64,000 nt of DNA. It comes from Sphingobacterium sp. LZ7M1. GTDB lineage: Bacteria; Bacteroidota; Bacteroidia; Sphingobacteriales; Sphingobacteriaceae. Of the stretch, positions 56,483-64,000 are shown one piece after another. Every line of letters begins with the position of its first letter. Position 1 is the first letter of the stretch. Made by a program: the position numbers and the translations under genes. The stretch is taken from positions 3,844,001-3,908,000 of the forward strand of contig NZ_CP101134.1 of the NCBI RefSeq assembly GCF_024296865.1. Reading direction: 5' to 3'. The notes beneath the pieces were generated by a model. The model saw only the letters and a list, made by a program, of their open reading frames with translations, searched no databases and had not been told where the DNA came from.

Positions 56483-57268
56483 ATGAAACATTTCAAAAGC
56501 ATAACCCTACTTGGCCTATTTAGTGCCAGCCTTTTTATCAGTGGCTGTGAAACCTTGAACCAAGCAGGAATTACCCTTCCACCACAAGGAACAGGTTCTA
56601 CAAACCCCAACACGGGCAGTTCTGAAAGCGGTCAAACTACTGGAACGATTACCCAAGCAGAAGCCACTACAGGTATCAAACAAGCCTTGAACAATGGTCT
56701 GCAACAAAGTATACAGACACTATCTGTAAAAAATGGTTTCCTAGGGGATGCCGCAGTAAAGATCTTGATGCCGGAGGAAGCAAGGAAAGTTGAATCTGCA
56801 TTGCGCGCGGTAGGGATGAATAAATTATGTGATCAGTTTATCGCCAGCATGAACCATGCAGCAGAATCAGCTGTGAAAGAAGCTTCAACGGTATTTGTAA
56901 ATTCTCTGTCTAAAATGACAGTCAACGATGCTTTCAATATCCTATTGAGCGGACAACAAGATGCTGCTACCAATTATTTCAAAAAAACAACTTCCTCTGA
57001 ATTGACAACCAAGTTTAGCCCCATCATTCAATCTGCAATGGGTAAAAACAATGTTTCAACATACTGGAATCAATTGACCAGCGCTTACAATAACCTACCA
57101 TTAGGCAACAAGATCGAAACGGACCTGACTGCCTATGTAACCCAAAGAGCTATCGATGGCCTGTTCGTCAAGGTTGCTGACCAAGAGCTAAAAATCCGTA
57201 AAAACATTGGCGGGGCCAGAAACTCTGGTATCTTGGACAAGGTATTTGGATGGGTGGATAAGCAATAA
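56483..57268 (+). CDS. DUF4197 lipoprotein
   Basis: 261 residues with a lipoprotein signal ending in LFISGC at Cys22, then a low-complexity Thr/Gly/Ser linker (about 30-60) and a helical DUF4197 domain: AEATTGIKQALNNGLQQSIQTLSVKNGFLGDAAVKILMPEEARKVESALRAVGM is the family pattern. The end GILDKVFGWVDKQ also fits. Function unknown; attached to the periplasmic or outer membrane leaflet. A 'gagatatgagat' repeat tract begins almost at the stop codon. Confidence 0.88.
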   Translation: MKHFKSITLLGLFSASLFISGCETLNQAGITLPPQGTGSTNPNTGSSESGQTTGTITQAEATTGIKQALNNGLQQSIQTLSVKNGFLGDAAVKILMPEEARKVESALRAVGMNKLCDQFIASMNHAAESAVKEASTVFVNSLSKMTVNDAFNILLSGQQDAATNYFKKTTSSELTTKFSPIIQSAMGKNNVSTYWNQLTSAYNNLPLGNKIETDLTAYVTQRAIDGLFVKVADQELKIRKNIGGARNSGILDKVFGWVDKQ

Positions 57269-57269
57269 G

Positions 57270-57303
57270 GGAGATATGAGATGGGAGATATGAGATTTGA
57301 GAC
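57270..57303 (+). repeat. 'gagatatgagat' repeat tract
   Basis: Units gagatatgaga, tgggagatatgaga and tttgaga directly after the DUF4197 stop codon; same family as 51318-51456. Confidence 0.7.
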
Positions 57304-57328
57304 TCTTTTTTGCTCCTTTTCGTAGCGA

Positions 57329-57378
57329 AGAAAAAACAAAACAGGTAGAATGAGTATTCTACCTGTTTTGTTTTTTCT
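57329..57378. terminator. Terminator with 23-base-pair perfect stem
   Basis: Arms 57329-57351 and 57356-57378 are exact complements around gagt, with aaaaaacaaaacaggtag at the left and a T run at the right. Confidence 0.9.
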
Positions 57379-57477
57379 GTATATCTTATTAAAAACCCCG
57401 AGCCGGGGGTGACATCTTTGTAGAATTAGGATGTTTGAAATGGTGAACCCATAGCGTTGGTGAAATAATTTTCAATA

Positions 57478-57790
57478 ATGCTTCTTGAAGAAATAAAATA
57501 GATCGTTCGCGGTGCTCACGATGACAACATTCCAAAAATTAAAAACAATAGATTCTTCGCTTCGCTCTGAATACCTCTTTAGCGCATTTTGATTCTGAAT
57601 GATTAGTGAAGAATCTGTACGGTTCTTCTCTTAAAGACTTTGTCATCCTGTACCTTCGTTACAGGAACTGTACGCCAATGCGATTATTTGTATGGTTCCG
57701 AGAACCTTCCTGCCTACCAATGATAAGTTTAATAGAAATGTGTTTCTAGCCATTAAGGAACATATTTGTTTTCCAAAAAAATCTCTTCTT
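57478..57790. repeat. Long dispersed intergenic repeat, copy 2
   Basis: Second copy of the repeat at 35155-35465, collinear over about 250 bases with substitutions and short insertions. The gap 57269-58278 (about 1 kb) contains only repeats, hairpins and a terminator, and I see no gene in it. Confidence 0.7.
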
Positions 57791-57800
57791 TGCGACAAAC

Positions 57801-57955
57801 TGCCCTAGAAGGGCAGAATTATTTTAGCATGGATGGTAAACAATAAAGGGCTAATGCAAAAACGATGTTCGATTAATCGAACATCGTTTTTGCGCGACTT
57901 CCAGGCTAACGTGCCATGGCAGCTAAAATAATGGAACCCAAAAAGGGGTTCTATA
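57801..57955. repeat. Nested inverted-repeat element
   Basis: Outer arms attattttagc (57818-57828) and gctaaaataat (57922-57932) are perfect complements. Small hairpins lie just outside each (ctgccct-aga-agggcag; gaaccc...gggttc), and the 38-base palindrome lies inside. The hairpin plus AATATTTT layout matches the units at 34926-35135. Confidence 0.6.
57856..57893. other. 38-base perfect palindrome
   Basis: Every base from 57856 to 57893 pairs around the centre gattaatc; the arms read gcaaaaacgatgttcgatt. It is flanked by no gene within 400 bases, so a role as an ordinary gene terminator is not obvious. Confidence 0.85.
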
Positions 57956-58080
57956 TTTAAAAAAATAAAAGAGCTAATTTATTTTCATTACCAACTTGCT
58001 GTCATAACCTTCCAATAAATTCTGCGCAAATTTTTACTTCTCAGGTTGACACTGGAAAGGATATCTTTAAAATTTTTCAG

Positions 58081-58160
58081 GAACATCCCTTCGAGACTCC
58101 TTTTACCATTATTCGAGGCATATTGCGAAAATTCCGAATGTGTCTCGAATAAGGTCAAAA
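58081..58160. repeat. Dispersed intergenic repeat, inverted copy (ATTCGAGACACATTCGG family)
   Basis: The reverse complement of 58131-58158 matches 683-710 at 26 of 28 bases, and the accompanying 'gcctcgaataa' piece is also conserved. Confidence 0.7.
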
Positions 58161-58258
58161 TGATCTCTAAAGAAAATTTAAAATTTTAGAAAAGTAAGCT
58201 CGCATGCATACAGCCATATATTACGATTTAATGGCAGTGATTTTAGTTAAGAGGGTAA

Positions 58259-58266
58259 TAAATTTG
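58259..58266 (+). promoter_or_regulatory. Probable -7 box of pepT
   Basis: TAAATTTG, 12 bases before the pepT ATG; the -33 element is unclear. Confidence 0.4.
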
Positions 58267-58278
58267 TAGTTTTGTTAA

Positions 58279-59532
58279 ATGGAAATTAATCAGATTCATG
58301 ATTTTCAGGTTGCTGAAAATTTTATCAAATATGTTCAGGTTGACACCCAATCTGACGCGCAATCAAGTACAGTACCTTCTACAGAAAAACAGAAAGACTT
58401 AAGCAGGATATTGGTCGAAGAATTAAAAGCTATGGGCATTGAAGACGCTCATTTGGATGATTTAGGCTATGTTTATGCCACTATCCCTTCGAACACCGAC
58501 AAACAGGTGCCTGTTATCTGTTTCTGTTCACATGTAGACACTTCTCCAGATTCTTCCGGAACCAATGTTAAGCCTTTGGTCCACCAGAATTACCAAGGTC
58601 AAGACCTTGTTCTTCCCGATGATGAAAAAATCGTGATCCGCATGGCCGATCACCCTGATCTGAAGGAACAAATCGGAAATGATATCGTAACTGCCAGTGG
58701 AAAAACCCTGTTAGGTGCCGATGATAAAGCTGGAGTGGCAGAAATTATGGATGCTGCCCGCATCTTGATGAGCAACCCTGAAATTAAGCATGGCGATATC
58801 AAGATTTTATTTACCCCTGATGAAGAAATCGGACGTGGAGTAGACCATGTTGATTTGAAGAAATTGGGTGCTGAATATGCCTACACCATGGATGGGGAAA
58901 GAGCAGGAACCTTGGAAGATGAAACCTTCTCTGCTGATGGCGTGAAGATCAAGATTGATGGAATTTCCATTCACCCTGGTTATGCAAAAGGAAAAATGAT
59001 CAATGCGATCAAGGTTGCTGCAGACATTGTAGATAGCCTTCCTAAGGATCGTTTATCTCCAGAAACAACCCATGCTAAGCAAGGGTTTGTACATCCGACC
59101 AATATGGAAGGTACAGTAGAGGAGGCGACCTTGAACTTTATCATCCGTGACCACGACACCAAAAAATTAGCGGAACACGAGGCTGAATTGGAAGCAATCG
59201 TTAAGGAAGTATTGTCCAAATATCCAGGAGCAAGCTATTCATTTCAAGTTAGCGAGCAATACCGCAACATGAAAGAGGTATTGGATAAGGATACGAAAGT
59301 GGTAGAGATCGCCATGATGGGGATCGAACGCGCAGGAATGAAGGTAGAAAAAAGAAGTATCCGTGGTGGTACAGATGGGTCTAGGTTATCCTTTATGGGA
59401 CTGCCTTGTCCTAATATCTTTGCTGGTGGTCATGCCTTCCATGGCAAGCAGGAATGGGTATCCATCCAGGACATGCAAAAGGCCGTATTGACCATCTTAC
59501 ACATCGCAGCCCTTTGGGAAGAACTTTCATAA
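58279..59532 (+). CDS. pepT: Peptidase T
   Basis: Cytosolic zinc aminotripeptidase of the M20 family, 417 residues. Metal and catalytic residues are visible: His85 and Asp87 in FCSHVDTSPD, GADDKAGVAEI near residue 152, TPDEEIGRGVDHVD near 182 with the catalytic glutamate, YTMDGE near 207 and the last zinc histidine in GGHAFHGKQEWV near 385. The dimerisation domain begins near KIDGISIHPGYAKG. It would free the N-terminal residue of tripeptides. Followed 31 bases downstream by the nitroreductase gene. Confidence 0.95.
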   Translation: MEINQIHDFQVAENFIKYVQVDTQSDAQSSTVPSTEKQKDLSRILVEELKAMGIEDAHLDDLGYVYATIPSNTDKQVPVICFCSHVDTSPDSSGTNVKPLVHQNYQGQDLVLPDDEKIVIRMADHPDLKEQIGNDIVTASGKTLLGADDKAGVAEIMDAARILMSNPEIKHGDIKILFTPDEEIGRGVDHVDLKKLGAEYAYTMDGERAGTLEDETFSADGVKIKIDGISIHPGYAKGKMINAIKVAADIVDSLPKDRLSPETTHAKQGFVHPTNMEGTVEEATLNFIIRDHDTKKLAEHEAELEAIVKEVLSKYPGASYSFQVSEQYRNMKEVLDKDTKVVEIAMMGIERAGMKVEKRSIRGGTDGSRLSFMGLPCPNIFAGGHAFHGKQEWVSIQDMQKAVLTILHIAALWEELS

Positions 59533-59563
59533 TAAAAACAATAAAACTAGAAATTTAGACCAT

Positions 59564-60130
59564 ATGCTACAGAACGAAGTATTAAAGAACATAGAGTACA
59601 GAAGAGCGGTATTCCAGGCGAACTATACAGATCAAGAGGTTACCCGCGAGGAATTATTGACTATTTTGGAAGCGGCAAATGCAGCTCCTACGCATAAACG
59701 CACACAACCTTGGAGATTTGTGGTCTTCCGCAACGAAGGTTTGATCCGTTTGGGTGATGAATTAGCAAGAATCTACAAGTCGGTAACGCCAGCTGAAAAA
59801 TATACAGAGGCTACTGAACAGAATATGGCCAAAAAAGCGACCCAATCTAAGGCTGCTTTAGCTATTATCGTCGATTATTCTGGTGACCTTCCTGAATGGG
59901 AAGAATTAGCTGCTACGGCTTGTGCAGTAGAGAATATGTGGTTGGCAGCAGCATCTATCGGTATCGGTGGATATTGGGCTACTCCTGGATTGATCAATCA
60001 TATCGGTCCATTCTTGAACCTGAAGGAAAATCAACGTTGTATCGGATTTTTCTACATGGGACACCATGAATCAGAACCGAGAGAGCCGGTTAGAAGCCCG
60101 ATCGAGGATAAGATCCGTTGGGAAGAATAA
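59564..60130 (+). CDS. Nitroreductase family protein
   Basis: FMN-dependent oxidoreductase of 188 residues, small nitroreductase type. EYRRAVFQANYTDQEV at residues 11-26 and AANAAPTHKRTQPWRFVVFR near residues 42-61 provide FMN phosphate-binding residues; IGIGGYWATPGLINH and FYMGHHESEP near the end are the C-terminal cofactor-binding segment. Resembles the YdjA-like group. Natural substrate unknown. Probably co-transcribed with pepT; a terminator follows. Confidence 0.88.
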   Translation: MLQNEVLKNIEYRRAVFQANYTDQEVTREELLTILEAANAAPTHKRTQPWRFVVFRNEGLIRLGDELARIYKSVTPAEKYTEATEQNMAKKATQSKAALAIIVDYSGDLPEWEELAATACAVENMWLAAASIGIGGYWATPGLINHIGPFLNLKENQRCIGFFYMGHHESEPREPVRSPIEDKIRWEE

Positions 60131-60137
60131 GCAATAA

Positions 60138-60168
60138 AAAAGGTCAAGGAAAATATCCTTGACCTTTT
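60138..60168. terminator. Bidirectional terminator between nitroreductase and antisigma genes
   Basis: Perfect 13-base-pair stem (aaaaggtcaagga and its complement) with a five-base loop. Confidence 0.88.
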
Positions 60169-60187
60169 ACTTATACCCATTACTATA

Positions 60188-60820
60188 TTATTCAACCGCT
60201 ATTGCCACGCCCCCATTTTCTCCAGTCCATCTTACTTTTTGTTCAATAAACGTCGAGATAATCGCATCTAAATTTTTATTGCTAGAGGAGGTCACTCGGA
60301 TATTTTGAGGTTTCCCATCGGTTAGATCGAAAGTTACCTGCACATTCCCCCTGTCATGAATGTCCCTTAATTCGGAATTCAGTTCTTCATTGAATTTTTC
60401 CCAGCCTCCAATTGGTACTGCATCGGCATTTTCCATAAGCATAGACTGCACATGCATCTCATGTTCCATCAAAATAACTTCATTATTCCGTTCTGTTTTC
60501 TGATGGGTGATATATTTAAATAGGATCAGTGAGGACGCCACCAAGAATAAAACCGCAGCAGCCATCCCAACCGTCAACCTTTGCCAGTTATAGAATCTTC
60601 TCTTTTTATCCTCCGCTTTGGCTTCGATTTTCTTGGCCAATCGTTGCTGCAAAATGCTCAACTGATGGGAATCTACCCCTTGTTGGAGTTTGTATCCATC
60701 GATAGCATCCTGTAAAAAAGGATCGTTCAAGGCTTCACGTTCCATCTCGTACATCTCTTCCTTACTCATGAGTCCCATGACGTAATTGTGAATCCGCGTT
60801 AATTGATAATTATTTTCCAT
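60188..60820 (-). CDS. Antisigma-like membrane protein with TonB-like C-terminal domain
   Basis: 210 residues. The N-terminal cytosolic part (NNYQLTRIHNYVMGLMSKEEMYEMEREALNDPFLQDAIDGYK) resembles the zinc-free antisigma domains of Bacteroidota; a single membrane segment follows (VGMAAAVLFLVASSLILFKYI, about 84-104); the periplasmic part ends in a TonB-C-like fold (PIGGWEKFNEELNSELRD, GNVQVTFDLTDGKPQNIRVTSSSNKNLD). I chose the ATG overlapping the sigma factor stop in TAATG. It probably sequesters the upstream ECF sigma factor until an envelope signal arrives. Confidence 0.8.
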   Translation of the reverse strand: MENNYQLTRIHNYVMGLMSKEEMYEMEREALNDPFLQDAIDGYKLQQGVDSHQLSILQQRLAKKIEAKAEDKKRRFYNWQRLTVGMAAAVLFLVASSLILFKYITHQKTERNNEVILMEHEMHVQSMLMENADAVPIGGWEKFNEELNSELRDIHDRGNVQVTFDLTDGKPQNIRVTSSSNKNLDAIISTFIEQKVRWTGENGGVAIAVE

Positions 60821-61356
60821 TACTTTTTCTCCATACAAATTTTAAGATTCCGCCTGCCGTTCTGTATATAGCTCTTTACTTTGGCTATATCATGTCCCGT
60901 CTGTTCGGCGATATCTTTATAACATTTCTGTTCCAGATAAAACATTCGGATGCAAAGCTCCTGTTCTTGGTTCAGGCCCGCGATACAGGATTCCAATTTT
61001 TCAAAGTCTTGCTCCCCCCATTTCTTTTCATCATCATCGTTAAGCATCTTCTCCGATTCATAGAGGTTTTCCTCGATGTCAACCTTCGTAATCTGCTTGT
61101 TTTTCCTTAGCTGCATTAAGCAAAAATTGCACGCATATACATAAACCCAACTCTTGAAATTATCCACCTCATACACGCGCAACTTATTTATTAGCTCATC
61201 GAAAATCTGCATGACCGCGTCTTGGCTTTGCTCGGCATCCTGAAGATACTTATAGCAAACACCATATAACAAGGACATGTATGGAGCATATAGCTTGCCT
61301 AGCGCATCCAAACTGCCTGTTTCTTTATAGTATTGCAACAACTGTTTTTCGTCCAT
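60820..61356 (-). CDS. ECF-type RNA polymerase sigma factor
   Basis: 178 residues with region 2 (LGKLYAPYMSLLYGVCYKYLQDAEQSQDAVMQIFDELINKL... FKSWVYVYACNFCLMQLRKNKQ) and region 4 (CIAGLNQEQELCIRMFYLEQKCYKDIAEQTGHDIAKVKSYIQNGRRNLKICMEK) and nothing between, the ECF layout. It directs RNA polymerase to a small regulon, not visible here. Its stop codon overlaps the start of the antisigma gene by one base, so production of the two is coupled. Confidence 0.9.
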   Translation of the reverse strand: MDEKQLLQYYKETGSLDALGKLYAPYMSLLYGVCYKYLQDAEQSQDAVMQIFDELINKLRVYEVDNFKSWVYVYACNFCLMQLRKNKQITKVDIEENLYESEKMLNDDDEKKWGEQDFEKLESCIAGLNQEQELCIRMFYLEQKCYKDIAEQTGHDIAKVKSYIQNGRRNLKICMEKK

Positions 61357-61443
61357 GCTATTTTCTCTTCATGTATATGATGATTTCAGACCTGAATTTG
61401 CACAAATTATTTTAAATATTCCCATGGATAAACAGAAATAAAA

Positions 61444-61471
61444 AAGCCTCAAATCACGATGATTGAGGCTT
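61444..61471 (-). terminator. Terminator of the YeiH operon
   Basis: Stem aagcctcaa / ttgaggctt; on the minus strand it is followed by a T-rich run, 22 bases after the YeiH stop. Confidence 0.82.
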
Positions 61472-61492
61472 GTATATTGTGGATTTCAAGGA

Positions 61493-62746
61493 CTAACCAA
61501 ACAAAGCGATGGCTAAGACCAGGGTTACAATGATATTGAAAGTTTGAGCAATCAAGAAAGCATACAGAGGTTTCTTATTGTCCTGTTTAAACAGATCCTT
61601 AAAGTTTGTTTCCAGACCGATAGAGGTAAAAGCAATGGCAAACCAAAGTCCTTGAACACTCTTTAAACTATCTTTGATGGATGCTGTGGTTTCGGGTGAA
61701 ACCACAAAGGAGAACATCAGGGAAACAAATACAAAGCCGACCACAAATTTCGGGAACCTCTCCCAGATCAATTTCAAGGTTGGTTTTTCCCTTTTGGTTT
61801 TATCATCTACAGATTTGGAATAGGTCCAGTAGATACTGATGAAGAATGCCGCAATACCCAAAAGTACATTCTGCGAGAATTTCACGATGGTACTGATCTT
61901 TAGCGCCTCCTCACCCACTAGGGTTCCAGAAGCGGCAACTGCTCCACTCGTATCGATACTACCACCTAACCATGCACCCGTAACCTCTTGGGATAGCCCC
62001 ATAAGTTCAGCTAGATAAGGCATAAAGATCATCATCGGCACGGCAGTCACCAACACCAATGAGATGATATAAGATAGTTTTTTATTGTCACCTTCGATTG
62101 CTCCCGAAGTTGCGATCGCAGCGGATACCCCACAGATCGAAACTGCACTGGAAAGCATCAGGGACATTTCTTTATCGATCTTGAATTTCTTACAGATCCA
62201 GAATGCAAAGTACCAAACGGACACGACTACAACCAGAGCCTGGATAAGGCCTAATGAACCCGCTTTTAAGATATCGCCAAATATGACCGTTGTACCCAAA
62301 AGAACCAATCCGATCTTGACATACATCTCGGTATTCAGGGCTGCTTTGAACCAATCGGGCAACTTGAAGAAGTTGCTGATGATCAAGCCGATAGCCAAAC
62401 TGAATATCACTGCCTCTAGATTGAAACTCTTAACACCTGAATTTCCAGCCAATACCAAGGCAAAAAGGGTCAGGACATAGATAATCGGAAATACTATCAG
62501 CAATGCCTTGAGGCTTTTCTTGAGCAAGAGGGCTCCTAAGATAGCCGTTACGTAGACTAAGATGAATTGCAGGCCCATTGCTCCTAAATTGGATCCAGAA
62601 AGTACTTTTGAAGTGAGTTCAGTAGAGTTTGACCAGCCGAAAGATGGAACAGGTACTACGAAACCAAGCAGGGCAAGCCCAATGATTCCGAATCCCAAGA
62701 TAACAACTACCCAATCCTCAGAGAGTTCAAATGTTTTGGCAGACAT
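61493..62746 (-). CDS. YeiH family putative sulfate exporter
   Basis: Inner membrane protein of 417 residues with about eleven hydrophobic segments, family UPF0324/YeiH (Cons_hypoth698). Typical stretches: LIISNFFKLPDWFKAALNTEMYVKIGLVLLGTTVIFGDIL (about 114-155), SSAVSICGVSAAIATSGAIEGDNK, GSIDTSGAVAASGTL and FAIAFTSIGLETNFKDLFK. The family is annotated as sulfate or sulfonate-related export on thin evidence, so substrate is open. Its start is eight bases after the epimerase gene stop; it is the last gene of that operon in the window. Confidence 0.87.
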   Translation of the reverse strand: MSAKTFELSEDWVVVILGFGIIGLALLGFVVPVPSFGWSNSTELTSKVLSGSNLGAMGLQFILVYVTAILGALLLKKSLKALLIVFPIIYVLTLFALVLAGNSGVKSFNLEAVIFSLAIGLIISNFFKLPDWFKAALNTEMYVKIGLVLLGTTVIFGDILKAGSLGLIQALVVVVSVWYFAFWICKKFKIDKEMSLMLSSAVSICGVSAAIATSGAIEGDNKKLSYIISLVLVTAVPMMIFMPYLAELMGLSQEVTGAWLGGSIDTSGAVAASGTLVGEEALKISTIVKFSQNVLLGIAAFFISIYWTYSKSVDDKTKREKPTLKLIWERFPKFVVGFVFVSLMFSFVVSPETTASIKDSLKSVQGLWFAIAFTSIGLETNFKDLFKQDNKKPLYAFLIAQTFNIIVTLVLAIALFG

Positions 62747-62753
62747 AAAATGT

Positions 62754-63674
62754 TTAAGTTGATGATTTAATTAATTGATCAAATGCGGGCTGAAGATAGG
62801 GAAAATTAAACTGAAAGCCATTTTTTAAAGTTAATAAAGTTGTTACCGGAACGCTTTCCAACAGGAGTGAAGAGTCCACTCCTTTTACGAATGCTCCCAT
62901 CTTGGCCATGAAGGTTGGCAGGGGCAAACCAAACGAAACGCCTGATGCATGCCTTAATTTTTGCATAAACTCGGCATTGCTTACCGGATTAGGACTGCAG
63001 GCATGGTAAATATCGGCTCGATGGTCTGATTTGATGATCCAATCGATCATTCCCACAAAATCGGCTTCATGAATCCAAGCAATCATTTGCTTTCCATCTC
63101 CTACCTGTCCAGCCAAGCCCATCTTTGCCAATGGGTATAGCTCAGCAAACATACCTGACTTCTTGGTCAGGATGGGACTCATCCTCAAGATCAGTTTTTC
63201 TGTATTTGGCGTATGGGCAGCTAAGAAGGTTTTTTCCCAATCCTGCGCCAAGGAACCTAGGAAATCATTGGAATATTCCTTTGAAGTTTCATCTTTTAGA
63301 GATGTGCCGCCATTGAAAATGGAAACGCCCGAAAAGTTGATCCAGAGTTTTACCGGATTTTCCAATTGGGATATCGCTTCACCTAACAACCTGGTTGGAC
63401 CCAACCTCGAGCTGCGGAGCAACGCTTTGTTTTTCTTGGTAAATCTTCTATTGATGGAAAGTCCACAGAGGTTGATTAGCACATCGGCACCTTCCAGTTC
63501 TTTCTGCCAGGAATCAAGGTTTTCGCCATCCCAATATACAAAGTCTAGCTTTGGATGGTGCTTGACCATACGCTTCCGACTCAGCACGATGATTTCATGG
63601 TCCTGTTCTCTAAACATACTGATCAATAAATTGCCTAAATTCCCGGTGCCTCCCGCCAATACGATCTTTGCCAT
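62754..63674 (-). CDS. TIGR01777 family NAD-dependent epimerase-like protein
   Basis: 306 residues from the ATG at 63674 (the frame is open further but the upstream part overlaps the previous gene). Rossmann motif GGTGNLGNLL at residues 6-15; further family marks are DFVYWDGENLDSW, ADVLINLCGLSINRRF, WINFSGVSIFN, ADFVGMIDWII and a C-terminal DUF1731-like segment (FGLPLPTFMAKMGAFVKGVDSSLLLESVPVTTLLTLKNGFQF). The catalytic Tyr-x-x-x-Lys of extended SDRs is not obvious. Related to YfcH; substrate unknown. Confidence 0.88.
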   Translation of the reverse strand: MAKIVLAGGTGNLGNLLISMFREQDHEIIVLSRKRMVKHHPKLDFVYWDGENLDSWQKELEGADVLINLCGLSINRRFTKKNKALLRSSRLGPTRLLGEAISQLENPVKLWINFSGVSIFNGGTSLKDETSKEYSNDFLGSLAQDWEKTFLAAHTPNTEKLILRMSPILTKKSGMFAELYPLAKMGLAGQVGDGKQMIAWIHEADFVGMIDWIIKSDHRADIYHACSPNPVSNAEFMQKLRHASGVSFGLPLPTFMAKMGAFVKGVDSSLLLESVPVTTLLTLKNGFQFNFPYLQPAFDQLIKSST

Positions 63675-63676
63675 AA

Positions 63677-64000
63677 TTAAATTTTTATTTTGATGTGGTA
63701 ATGGTCCTTCAATGCAATTCGAGCAGCATGGTACCCACACATCCCGTGAACACCACCTGCAGGTGGCGTTGAAGAAGAACCGATATAAACATTGGGATTG
63801 GAAGTGCGGTAAGGTGTCAAGGATTTGGTTGGCCTAGTGAACAGCTGCATAATATCCATCTGACCAGCATTGATATCTCCACCGATGTAATTTGGATTGT
63901 ATTGTTCCAGCTGCCCGGTATTCATAGATGACCTTGCCAGAACGGTATCCCTAAAACCCGGAGCAAACCTTTCAATCTGATTCTCGATAGCTTCACTGCG
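63677..64000 (-). CDS. Phytoene-desaturase-like FAD/NAD(P) oxidoreductase, C-terminal part
   Basis: Only the last 107 codons are in the window; the gene continues beyond 64000. The readable part, continuing upstream of the first ATG, includes ENQIERFAPGFRDTVLARS, YNPNYIGGDINAG, TPYRTSNPNVYIGSSSTPPAGGVHGMCGYHAA, the C-terminal FAD-binding region of the carotenoid isomerase/phytoene dehydrogenase-like amine oxidase group. The stop is two bases before the epimerase start, so they form an operon. Whether it acts on carotenoids or another substrate cannot be told from this part. Confidence 0.85.
   Translation of the reverse strand, partial: RSEAIENQIERFAPGFRDTVLARSSMNTGQLEQYNPNYIGGDINAGQMDIMQLFTRPTKSLTPYRTSNPNVYIGSSSTPPAGGVHGMCGYHAARIALKDHYHIKIKI

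Noticed and set aside
57856..57893. Palindrome as a plain terminator of the DUF4197 gene
   Set aside because: That gene already has a perfect 23-base-pair terminator 480 bases earlier, though read-through from elsewhere cannot be excluded.
57269..58278. Decayed gene in the 1 kb gap
   Set aside because: Six-frame reading shows no stretch resembling a known protein; the content is repeats and hairpins.

Overview
The window is a chromosomal segment of a Bacteroidota bacterium, most likely a Sphingobacterium-like member of the Sphingobacteriaceae. The evidence is: promoters of the Bacteroidota type (TTG, about 19 bases, TAnnTTTG) rather than -35/-10 boxes; typical gene families of the group (BrxA/B bacilliredoxin, DUF3127, DUF4197, THUMP methyltransferase, mutL followed by two rhomboids and a membrane exonuclease-phosphatase, an antisigma factor with a TonB-like tail); and the intergenic repeats. 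The species call is inference. I found no phage, IS, integrase or CRISPR. Nearly all of the window is conserved chromosome.

Layout. 1-7.7 kb: YkuK-like RNase H fold protein, pnuC and an NMN kinase, ahcY, bacilliredoxin, a secreted amidohydrolase, a membrane protein, lipA. 7.8-16 kb: GH20 hexosaminidase, carB, a formylglycine-generating-enzyme-like lipoprotein and a GH109 NAD-dependent glycosidase; the glycosidases and the FGE suggest amino-sugar/sulfated glycan use. 16.2-22.5 kb: RND efflux operon (MFP, RND, TolC) with an orphan response regulator upstream. 23.1-28.9 kb: a complete rRNA operon on the minus strand (16S, tRNA-Ile, tRNA-Ala, 23S, 5S) with tandem promoters, boxA-like sites, 16S and 23S processing stalks and a terminator. 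29-35 kb: membrane protein and a lysine catabolic set (glutaryl-CoA dehydrogenase, aminoadipate semialdehyde dehydrogenase, lysine 6-transaminase). 35.7-42 kb: mutL, rhomboid, pseudo-rhomboid, exonuclease-phosphatase, S41 protease. 42-51.3 kb: fumC, lipoprotein, TelA/XpaC pair, helical-repeat protein, YiaA, DUF2157-DUF4401-GDYXXLXY operon. 51.5-57.3 kb: DUF3127 protein, rRNA methyltransferase-like protein, HD hydrolase, three secreted phosphodiester/glycosidase enzymes, DUF4197 lipoprotein. 58.3-64 kb: pepT, nitroreductase, ECF sigma/antisigma pair, YeiH transporter, TIGR01777 epimerase and the end of a phytoene-desaturase-like oxidoreductase.

The least explained material lies between genes. 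At least six short repeat families occupy the intergenic gaps: a 7-base array around 13.2 kb with relatives at 2.1 kb and in the rRNA spacer, 'gagatatgagat' arms, a repeat flanking the rRNA operon, a three-copy 'ATTCGAGACACATTCGG' repeat, a two-copy repeat of about 250 bases, and short hairpins followed by AATATTT. Several convergent gene pairs end in unusually long perfect palindromic terminators. I did not find a clear new defence or biosynthetic system; the best candidates for a second look are the repeats, the catalytically dead rhomboid, the SSB-like tail on DUF3127, the odd response regulator and the uncharacterised membrane operon at 48.8-51.3 kb.
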